Source: Aldrovandia affinis
Lineage: Eukaryota; Chordata; Actinopteri; Notacanthiformes; Halosauridae
Direction of reading: 5' to 3'
Length of the DNA: 64,000 bases
Assembly (NCBI GenBank): GCA_029706075.1
Contig: JAINUG010000168.1
Location: 1,302,001-1,366,000, forward strand
A program made the translations under genes and the position numbers. The notes under the pieces are model-generated. The model saw only the letters and a program-made list of their open reading frames with translations. It searched no databases and was not told where the DNA came from. This document shows, one piece after another, positions 10,916 through 21,900 of the stretch. Each line of letters starts with the position of its first letter. Position 1 is the stretch's first letter.

Positions 10916-11420
10916 TTAGAATAGAATAGAATAGAATAGAATAGAATAGAATAGCCTTTATTAATCCCGGGGAAATTTGGTTTGTCACAGCAACAATGGT
11001 ACAGGAGTGAAAGAACACACAAGACATACAGGACATAACAACATACTGGATAATAAATATATTTAAAAACCAGAGTAAAAAACCTAGCAGCTATACAGAC
11101 ATACAGGACATCATAGTATATCGAATACCAGATGTTAAATACAATAATTTAAGAAAAAAAATAAAAAATTAAAAAATTAAAAAAAATACTGGAGGTAGTG
11201 CAAATCCACCAGATAGACAGCACACCAGTGTACTGAAGTACTAAGAAAACAAAAGAAAAACAAGTGTGAGATATGAAAATCAGTAGCAGTCGGGGCAGCA
11301 GTGAGATGTACAAAGAATGTACAAAGAATGTAGGGTAGGTACAGCAGTACTGAGTGACAGTGTTCAGTGTTCAATGTTCATTGTTATACTGTTTGATGGC
11401 TGCTAGTAGAAAGGAGCGCT
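10916..11420 (-). mobile_element. 3' end of a Rex1-type LINE with (AATAG)n tail
   Basis: On the minus strand the sequence ends with CCCCGGGATTAATAAAGGC followed by about eight TATTC units (10916-10954 on plus). Rex1-type LINEs in fish typically end with an AATAAAG-like motif and a short tandem tail. No coding sequence is preserved. The left boundary is sharp; the right one is approximate. Confidence 0.5.
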
Positions 11421-11529
11421 TGAACCGCTCTAATTAGTGTCTGCGTGTCCCCTGTGGATGCTTCTCTAGCATTCCAACTTAATACAAAATGTTTCCTTCC
11501 ACACCTGTAACACTGGGAAGGAAAAGGTT

Positions 11530-11955
11530 ATTCATTTTTTTACATTTATTTATTTTTTAAAATTAGGAGTAAGCAGGGATACATAGTGTAGAGGAAGTAG
11601 GCAGTGGTGATGACAATTAGCTAGATGTACAGAATTCAGTGGTAGTGGAGTCTGAAAAGGTGGGTTTTGAGTCTCTTGCGGAAGACCGATTGTGGAAGGT
11701 CGTTCCACCATCGGGGTGTCAAGAGGCGAGACCGTGAGGAGCGGCTGCCAGGCACCCGGAGGGATGGGACAGTCAGTTTGCGGCAGCATTCTGGACTAAT
11801 TGCAGTGGCTTGATGGCACAAGCCGATAGGCCTACCAACAAGGAATTGCAGTAGTCCAGACGTGAGATCACCAGGGCCTGGACCAGGAGTTGTGTGGCCT
11901 CTTGGGTGAGGAACGGTCGGATCCTCCGGATATTTAGAGTAATCGAGTGCAGAAA
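11530..11955 (-). repeat. unclassified interspersed repeat, probably LINE 3' debris
   Basis: The minus strand holds a short frame reading PMVERPSTIGLPQ that ends near 11550 and is broken upstream. The wording is typical of fish LINE-associated repeats, but I cannot name the family. It ends next to GGGTTAGGGTTAGGG (about 11956-11972), only three telomere-like units. Confidence 0.35.
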
Positions 11956-11974
11956 GGGTTAGGGTTAGGGTGAG

Positions 11975-12745
11975 CTTGCACTTTGACTGGGAATGCCACT
12001 TGCGGCTCAGGCTTATGACATCACAGACAGGCCACTTAAGAGGTTCTAGTCAGGCCCAGAGATGGGAGTCCTCTCAAATACAAAATCAAACTGGCTTAAC
12101 TGAAGCCACAGAGAACTTACCTGGAAATAAACCTTTTAGCTTGTCTAATCATTGTTGTTGCTTGGTCATTGTGGAGGAGTACGTTCATTTTGCCTTTACA
12201 CAAGGTTAAAGGGGCACTCTGACCAAAATCCATAATTTCATGATGTACTACTTACTATATGTCTTGTCTATCAATTCCACATGGCGTTGTTGATACTTTT
12301 GCATTTATGTCTGTTTCCGTGTGAGTCGTGAGTATCCAAATGGCAAATATAATGGGAGTCAATGTCAAATAACTTCCACACAAAATAAGTACATACCAAA
12401 AGAACCCAGACTAACTTCTGTCTTTTCTGGCCACACATTGACATTATAAGAATCAAATAAAGATTAATATTAACTTGGTAGGTCTTTATTTTTTTTAACG
12501 CAATGCTAAAGTAACAAGTGATGTTGGCAGGAAGCAAGAAGAAACATTTCATTTACATAATATCCCTCTATGGCAAAAGCATATTTACTGAAGCAATTTA
12601 TGTGAAGTACCCATTAATGGCCATGAGTGAATCATTCTGGACACAAGTTCAATCTCCTAACCACTTCAATACTGCCACTTACAGTTGTCTAGGAAATAAG
12701 TTAGTCAGCTCCGGTTCTAAAGTTCTAGGGCTCCTTTGGCATGTC
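11975..12745. other. no gene seen
   Basis: AT-rich sequence downstream of the fam3 polyadenylation signal. No repeat boundary or exon recognised. Confidence 0.5.
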
Positions 12746-12767
12746 TTTAAATATGCAGTTTAACCCA

Positions 12768-12773
12768 TTTATT
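12768..12773 (-). terminator. fam3d: fam3 polyadenylation signal AATAAA
   Basis: AATAAA on the minus strand about 180 nt after the stop codon at 12951-12953, giving a short 3' UTR. Confidence 0.65.
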
Positions 12774-12950
12774 ATAGATCTATCACAGTAACAATATTCA
12801 AAATGGCAAGACACTTCTGAAGGAAAACTAAAAGGAGAAAGACATGTAAGAAGAAACAAGTACTGATGAACCATGAGTGATCTACTGACTGGCATATGTC
12901 ACTCATCAATAATCAGGCAAGTGTCAATGTGAGCCTCCCTGGCCCCTTGG

Positions 12951-15900
12951 TCATAACTTCCTGGGAAAGCAGCCACCCAACTCCAGCATCTCTGGCCAGC
13001 CGTCATAAACATTCTTCTCCTTCTCATTCTTAATGTGCTGCAGGATTGAGGAGCAATGCAAACTGTTATTCAGAACATATGTGTACATATCAGAACATAT
13101 ATGGAACATGCATATATACTCTGTCAGTAACACAACTCTATTAATTTACTACTCTGCATACTTCTGTTTGCTTCCATTAGTACAGTGACAGCCAGTGGAG
13201 TGGCCATCATGTACCTCTATTACTTGCATCACTTACTTATCCTCTTTGCTCCAGGTGGAGCACAAGGCTGCAACAAATCTGCACAAATGTCTTTGTTTGT
13301 TTTTAGATTTTTCATCAATTAAATCACAGAAAATAATTTTAATTTTTTTTTACCCCTTCAAAATGACTTTTGTCTCTTCCAGTTGCACTTGCAAAAATCC
13401 AGCTATCTCTGAAACCCACAGACTTGACCATAGTACTTCCCAAATGAACAAATACATCCCGGGCTTCATCTGTCAACCTGACAAAGAAGAGAGTATAATA
13501 TGAGCGCGGCAACAGTGAAATGCTCTCATTCACATTCCAGAAACGACCTAGTTCCCCCGTCTACCACCAACATTTCTGAAGTGCAGGTATTACAGCTAAT
13601 TTGGACAAAAACATAGCATTGGCTAAAGAGAGACATTATATTATTGTTGTGCACTTCCATAGCTTATATTTTTACATATTATCCATTTATATAGCAAGCT
13701 ATTTTGATTGTGGTGCAATTCAGGTTAATAACTTTATGACTCTAGAGTACAGCAGTAGTGCCCAGTCAGTGACGAACATGACCACTGCACTGAGAGGGAG
13801 GACTGCAGCCATGCCACATCCAGCTGTCTGCCTGATTCACACAATCTTCTTTAGACAAGACCTTTATGATTGTTTTTACCCAAAGTCATAGTCTTCTAAC
13901 ATTCTGCATGTGTATATCAATGTATACTGTATCAAGGCTGATTTTCTTTGCATGCTCTATTTCTGTGTTGTCATCTTGTGTTATACTACTATCTACAGCT
14001 TTTGTTAGAAAAGTAGAGTACTACAATGTTACAAGGGCTTGTTACTGTGCCTTAACAACTTTTTAATGGGACACATGAAATACTTACTTTGACGCTGGGT
14101 CATCATATGAAGCTACAAGAACAATCATCCCAGGCCTTACTTCTTTCATGAATTGCAGCAGTTCTTTCACATCTAAATTAAGGGGTTAAAAGTCAAACAA
14201 CAAATGCTTTTAAATCCTCTTTTTTTTTTTTCATAGGTCATAGCACTGAAAATCAAGTTTGACTACACAGTTATCTACACAAAATCATTATAGCAGGTGA
14301 ACTTGAATTTCATTTGTAAAGTTGTATGTTAACGTCTTATTTCCATGACGATGACAGAGCAACAACAGGTTTTTAAGAACGTTGATTATTATTGTATTTA
14401 TTATTGTATTTTTAAGCACTTATTACTTGTTTTTCCGCCATCTGTGGAAAAATAATGATACATTTAAGCAGGGCCGGCTCTACACATTTTGGTGCCCTAG
14501 GCGAGATTGGCATTTGGGCGCCACCCCCCCCCAACAAACATCAATCAGACATCACCATGGAAGCTAGCCACATTATTATCACTGATATAATGTTGTAGCC
14601 TACTACTAATTTTGGTAGCCTAATGATAAAGCTTGAGACTCAAGGCAAGCATGAGGGTTTTGCAACTCTGCAATTCAGGTGTAGTAGCCTAGTTTTGGGA
14701 ATAACTACAGGTGGGTACTAATAAGCTTCAAGCCAAGGGTTGGGTAACTCAGCATCAGCATGCATTCATCCTTCAATCTGTATGAGTCTAGCAGTAGCTC
14801 TTAGCATCGCATTATCTAGCTAGCATTAGCTTGTTTATTACTTAGCTAGTTAGCTCCCTAGCCTCCTACAATAACACAGAAACACAACAAAACGGCATTT
14901 TGATGACGTAGCCTACCTCTTAATTGGGCTCTCTTTTCCTCCTCCTCCTTCCTCCGTTATTCTCCCCTGCGCACCTGAAGGCTTGTGCCTTTTCAAAGTC
15001 ATTGTGCAAATATAAAATCTGTCATCGATCTGATATCTATCTTGCGTCGCGCTGATGTTGGCTCTCTGCCTGACTGCATCAGTAGTGCGTGCCTCTCTGA
15101 TCCCATCACCTGCGCTTGACCCGACAGGCGACAGCACGTCTCTTGGGTTGCCTGTGATGCGCACACGTAACCCCCACTTTCAGCAAGCAGCCAGGCATCG
15201 TATCCCCCACCTCAGTAACAGCATCTCTGTCAAAGTTAGTGGCGTAATGGAACGCAGTTGATCCGTGACCCATACGGATCACCCCCCATGGTTCGGCACG
15301 CATATGAACCGCGGATGAATTGCTCAATTGAACCATCATAGAGAAATACAGTTTTTCTGCCGCTGTTATGTTTTAAAGTAACAATTCCCTAAATCTCGAT
15401 GCAGTTACAGTGAAGAGATAGACAAGACAGGTGCGTGCTGTGTTTTGCTCTGAAGCGCAACGATTGGTTAATTATGCACAAAAAAAGCCATTGTGTGTTT
15501 ACATCATGTTGAATCCCAATGAATCAATCAGAGATTATCGCGTTGCAAAAAGCAAACAAGTCATGGCTAGCGGAGGAGCGGAGGAACTTGAAAAGCCTCC
15601 CGCATCATTTAAATCGCATGTATGGGAGCACTTTGGCTTCCCCGTAAATTATATTGGCTGGTTACCTGTAGCCTAATCTATCCAACATTAGATACATTTA
15701 AAACACTCTAGACATTCGTAGTCAGCTGTTCAAAAAAGTAGTAACATTATGCATTTGCATGCAGTGACCCTAGCCAACTCTTAGGGGTGCAGTGAACTTG
15801 TTAGCTAATTTAGTTTAATAATCTCTTAGTATACAGTATATGCGCAATGTTAGTTAGCCAGCGATTTCTACTTTGGCTGCCTCGCTACAAAACATTTAGC

Positions 15901-18900
15901 AGCCTTGCTTTCTGGTTGTTGATTGTTGTTAAATTCCCGAGCAATTGAAGAATGGTTACGTTAAGTTAGTCGTCACAGAGATCAGTGACACTTGACAGTT
16001 GTTATTAACTAGCTCGCAATTGTTAGCTAGCTTAGGAAACCAAGATTGGATTTCTACCCCTAACATTATTGTGTAAGCAGTGATAATGGGTTCTCGAGGT
16101 TAACTAGCTGGCTAAACATAGCTAGAAGAAAACATACTAGGTCAGAGTTAGCTATGCTGAACGATTAGCTAGATGGTTAACGTTAGTTAACCAGGCTCGC
16201 TAATGCATTTCCAAGCTGTTTGCAGAGGGAAGATAAGTGAAGTGTTTCAAACGAGCTATCGAGCCAGCTCATGGTGTCAACCAACTAAACGTTTCTACAG
16301 TTTGTAGAACAGATTATGGCAGTTTTCAAATTCAATAGCTAGCTCAATTGAGCAATAGATATCATGAACGTTTTCTGAATTGGCTAGCTACATACCAAAG
16401 CGGATACACGCTAGCTAGCTAGCCAAGACTAGGTCTATGCTACCGTTAGCTAACTCCATATAAGAAATGTTAGTGATAGCTAGCGAGCTTACTAACCGCT
16501 AGCTTATTTACCCTACAACTCAGACTCTGGAAAACATAGTACTTAGCTACTTTAGGACTAAGATAACTCCATAGACGCTAGTTAGCTAACGGTAGCTTAC
16601 TAACCTAACGTTTTAAAAAGTGGTAAATGGGCAAAAATGTTCACTGCTTTAAGTGTTTTACAGAATAAATGGAAATCAAAGTTATATTTGTCTCCCTTTT
16701 TTTGTTTGCTGATCCGAAAAATTATCCGATCCGTGACTCAAAACCGTGATACTATCGGAACCGTGAGTTTTGTGATCCGTTGCACCCCTAGTCAAAGTGC
16801 AGGCCAGATGAAACATTGTGTGAGGAACAGAACAGGGGTGCAAAGTGTATTTCTTTTTGTTTATTTGTTCATTGGGAGGAAAGGAGAGGGCGCACACCAG
16901 CAATTAAAAAAAATACAATAATAATAATAATAATTGTGAGGGCGACCTGGCGGCCCTAGCCGACATGGCGCCCCAGGCAGCTGCCTGTATTGCCTATGCC
17001 TTGAGCCGGCCCTGCATTTAAGCACTCCGTAAGGAGAACGTAGGACGGATGTAATGAGGCAATTACGTCACGTGATTACGTAACTGGGGAGCGTGTTCAC
17101 CCAACCACTTAGTCAGCACCAGTCAGATTTTGTTTGTTCGGGTGTCTTTGGGTTTGGGAAACAGAAGTTTAATTTATAGTTTGTTGAACTGCTATGTTTG
17201 GAACCTACCACAGGCAATGTAGGCACACTATTGCATCTACAGATTTTAATCCTAAACAACCTGCCCGTGCCCAGTGGAGAGTAGCCTACATGTTGTTTGA
17301 AGTACAGTAGATCAACATAATGTGGAAAGCAAACAGGAAGCTAGCCTTACCTCCAGAATACATGTTAAAGGCATCAAACTTCTCAGTGTTACCTGTTTCA
17401 CCTGTACACAAAAACAGGAGAAAATACATGATTAATTATTTCTACTGATGCTGTGCTCACTCATTAGCTGACTCTAAACATGTACTCATTCTTTTTACTG
17501 ATGCTGTGCTCACTCATTAGCTGACTCTAAACATGCTATCCATGTAATAAAACTATTGACCCATTAATCCACAGTATGTTTAGGTTTGTTTATCTATACT
17601 CTATATCTGGTCACCTCTGCCTATAGTGCTGTAGCTCTACAATCTGTCCTGGTCTAGTTCTAGTTGCTTTAAGCAGTTTAAAGAGCACTTTCGTTTAAAG
17701 GGGTAGAAACTCCACAATTTTGGTATTTCACAGTATCTTTGATACAGTTGATGCAGTATATTAATCATTTTCTTTTATGTTGAGCCAAAAGCAGCAGCTC
17801 ATGACTATAATGGAGAGAAAAAGTCAAACTGAACTCACCATTTATGAGTGCAATATTCAGACCTGGCCCGATATTGTTTTTAACACTGCTCATTATGCTG
17901 TTGATGAAGAAATTTAAATCATTACTTTGTACGCCTGCATCAGGATGAAAAGGACACAGTTTTTGAGTCACAAAGGAAAATCAGTACTTATACAATAGTG
18001 ATTAACCATGCTTCAGACCAGTTGTTCCCATACTGTGGGTTGGGACCCGCTGGGGGGTCGTGGGAGGAGATGAGGTCGATTGCAAGAGGGCACATAACTT
18101 ACTGTATATAATACATTGTCCATTGACAATCAAGCCAGTCACAATAATCACTGCACCTGCACTGCACTAGTTAATGCCCATGTAGTTGTTTTGACATATG
18201 TTGGAAAAAAAGGGTTGGGCCACAGAATATGTATCCACTCATTAAGTGAGTAGAGGCTCAGAAAGTCTGGGAAACACTTCTTCAGACAAGGTTAATGAGG
18301 GAGGACTTGTTTTATTACACATTTTTAATATATACATTTTTAACATAATACACTGCTCAAAGAAATTAAGGGAACACTTAATCATCACAGTATAACACCA
18401 AGTCAATTAAACTTCTGGGATATCTATCTGTCCAGTTAGGAAGCGTAAATGATTGTGAATCAATTTCACCTGCTTTGGTGCAAAAGAAAGTGACAACAGG
18501 TGGACAGGAGAGGCAACAGCAAGACAACCCCCAAAAAGTAATGGTTTTGCAGGTGGTGGCCACAGACCATTTCTCTTTCCTGATCCTTCCTGACAGATTT
18601 TTCTCTCATTTTTGCATTTTGCTAGTGCCCTTTTCACTACTGGTACCATGAGGCCGTACCTGCAGCCCATTCAGGGTGCACAGGTAGTCCAGCTCCTCAA
18701 GGATGGCACATCTATACATGCCGTCGTAAGCAGGTTTGCTGTGTCTCCCAGCACAGTCTCAAGAGCGTGGAGGAGATACCGGGAGATGGGCCATTACACG
18801 AGGAGAGCTGGACAGGGCCATAGAAGGGCAACAACCCAGCGGCAGGACCGGTATCTGCTCCTTTGTGCGAGGAGGAACAGGAGGAGCACTGCCAGAGCCC

Positions 18901-21900
18901 TACAAAATGACCTGCAGTGGGCTACTCGTGTGCATGTTTCTGACCAAACTGTTAGAAACAGACTCCATGAGAGTGGCATGAGGGCCCGGCGTCCTGTAGT
19001 GGGACCTGTGCTCACAGCCCAGCACCGTGCAGCTCGATTGGCATTTTCCAGAGAACACCAGGATTGGCAGGTTCGCCATTGGCACCCCGTTCTCTTCACA
19101 GATGAGAGCAGGTTCACACTGAGCACATGTGACAGATGTGAAAGAGTCTGGAGATGCCATGGCGAAGGTTATGCTGCCTGCAACATCCAGAGTGTGTAAG
19201 CAGTTCCTGGATGACGAAGGCATTGATGCCATTGACTGGCCCTCATGTTCCCCAGACCTGAATCCAATTGAGCACGTCTAGGAGGTTATGTATCGGTGCA
19301 TCCGCCGCCACAGCGCCAAGTAGCGCCACAGACTGTCCAGGAGCTCACTGATGCCCTGATCCAGGTCTGGGAGGAGATCCCGCAGGACACCATCCGCCAT
19401 CTCATCAGGAGCATGCCCAGACGTTGTTGGGAGTGCATACAGGCACGTGGGGGCCATACACACTACTGAGCCACATTATGAGTTGTTGGATCAGCCTGTG
19501 ATCTAAATTTTTCACTTAGATTTTCGGTGTGATTTTGAATCCAGCCCTCAATGGGGTAATGATTTTGGTTTCCATTGACCGTTCTTACGTCATTTTGTTC
19601 TCGACGAAGTACACAATGTAATCAATAAAGATTTTCAAATCCGCGATGTGTGATTTAAGTGTTCCCTTAATTTCTTTGAGCAGTGTAGTTAAACACACAT
19701 AAACATATACAACAATAAGCCTCCAAATTTCAATATAAACATTATTTCAGCACCTGCAGTCAATGGCTTGCATACTTTAGGCCTGTGATTTAATGTCACC
19801 ATTTTCACCGTGCTATTGATTTATAACAAGGATACGAATAAATAACACCAATAATGTTTTAATTATATCAAACAATAATGTGCTATTTCCATAACAATTC
19901 CTGTACTTACATCCAAGTTTTGATACTCACATATGGTCTTCAAAGCAGATCTTTGGCCCAACAACATTTGCTGCCCCACTTTTGATGTGAAATGCAAAGT
20001 GGTCAACAGGGCACTCTTGTGGAAGTCCACACTTGTAGTGGATGGCTTTGGGTGATTCTAATCGATTGGACACAACAAAATGAAACAAAACAAGAAAATC
20101 CAAAAGGTGATTTTAAATTAAAAATCAATTCAAATTAAAGTAAGTAAAACATTCTCATTAAGTAATATAATGAATTATGGAGAATTTACAGTGCCCCTTT
20201 ATAGTCTACACCCAATCAAAAAAAGGTAACCTTTTGTTGCCTTGCAGCCTGAAATTAAATCATATTAAATCAGACTTTTTCCACCGTTATTTCCACATTT
20301 TACCCTTACCACAAAAGGTCACAAATATTTGGAGTAGAAATAATACAGCAAGTGTGACTTGTATCATCTTACAGGATGTACAGGATGTGATTATCACACA
20401 TTCAAATTTAAACAATTATGACCTATTAGCAGCTGATTTTTTATTGTGTCTAATGAATTGGCATTACTTTTGGATCCTTTGTACAACTGATCTCTTTGTT
20501 CAAATTAAAACGGAATTAATCTTACAAGTCTACAATTGTTCTATACTGTACAATCTCGTTACCGTAAAAATAGAATTCAAGTACCATGCCTTCAAGAGTG
20601 GGTTTTTAGAAGCTAATTTTATGATGTGAAATTACAAACATGAAAAGTGTACGGTATTACAAACCATTAAACACTATAACCAATTTAGTGTGAGGTAGGT
20701 GTGTTAATGTGTATGCTACACAATTTATTGTAAAATATTTTAGGACTAACTTCATAGCCCTACTCATGTCACGAGTGTTATTTGTACATGCACAATTTGC
20801 CCATTTCATTGTATCAGCACAGTGCACTTCACTGATGAGAATGACTGAATCAATCAGACATTGGTCATAACATTTGGGACAAATAAAGGACAAACCCACA
20901 TATCATATAAGATACATTGAATCAATCACTTATAAAAGGCAGCCACTTTTATAACCACACGGTCATTAGAACATAATTTCTGTATGTCAAACTAAAGCAT
21001 TGTTTTAGAATTCTTGTAAGCACAAATTACATACATATTTTGTATATATAACTGTATAATACAGTATGTACTTCAAATTGATGATCATTTGATTTATTTT
21101 AATTACAAGCCTGGGGGCTCCCTCATAAGAGTGACTAAATGAGCTGAGCCATTTAAATGATTTAATAAAGTATTAATAGAGCATTAAATACTGTATTCTA
21201 TACAGAAAAACTGACTGAAATTTGTGGATCCAACATGAATAAGGTGTACAACCATGAATCACTTACCATGAACAATCACTTCCGTTTCTGTAGATCCTGA
21301 AATAGTCGATTAGATTCGTTTAGATTTATTTGCCCTAAAATGAGGATATTCTTTCCACAGTACAGTAAGGGAGTGAAAATAAGACAGTTTGAAGAAGTTT
21401 GAAGGTGCAGGTTTTAACATAGATCACAGAAAGAGAGGTTGCCATATTGCAAAATATTGTGATCTCTAAGATAGATATTATATAGATTTCATTTTATATT
21501 AGAATTATATATTAGGTACATCACCAAAATTGTTTAGGATTTTCCTCGCCCTCTTCCAGGCATATTGCGGTGGGTTGGTAACAATGTATAACATGAGGAG
21601 GACACCGGACAGGACCATGCCGAGTTGAATAACATCTGTCAATAGCAATGTTGAAATATGTGATGAAACAAAATGTACAGTAGGTTCTGTTTTTATTCAT
21701 ACCCTTGATAAAGATTAACAAAAGAGATTGTATAAAATAAACTATATACGTATTGGGGTATATTTAATGCTAAAAACATTCAGAAAATTATATTCTTTAA
21801 TAATGCATTGGCACGAAGCATAAACGGTTCAGAATTTAAAAGAATTTTTTTTTCAAGAATCAAACATATTCAAACCCCTGTTATTAGTACTTTGTGGTTC

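Larger units (their letters stand above)
14469..17014 (-). mobile_element. hAT transposon, full length, in a fam3 intron
   Basis: Inverted ends CAGGGCCGGCTC / GAGCCGGCCCTG are flanked by the 8-bp duplication CATTTAAG (14461-14468 and 17015-17022), as expected for hAT elements. On the minus strand a short frame near 15020-14935 starts [12 protein letters not shown], like the N-termini of ZMYM-type hAT transposases, and ends at a donor-like AAGAGGTAGGC. The catalytic part is missing. A second, diverged hAT sequence is nested inside (about 15178-16791). The element sits between fam3 exons 17351-17392 and 14088-14172. Confidence 0.8.

Noticed and set aside
11955..11972. Interstitial telomere repeat
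   Set aside because: Only about three GGGTTA units; expected by chance in sequence of this kind.
17765..17971. Longer fam3 exon starting at the acceptor near 17935
   Set aside because: That acceptor breaks the phase with the preceding exon; the acceptor at 17898 (TTCATCAACAG) keeps phase and the family spacing.
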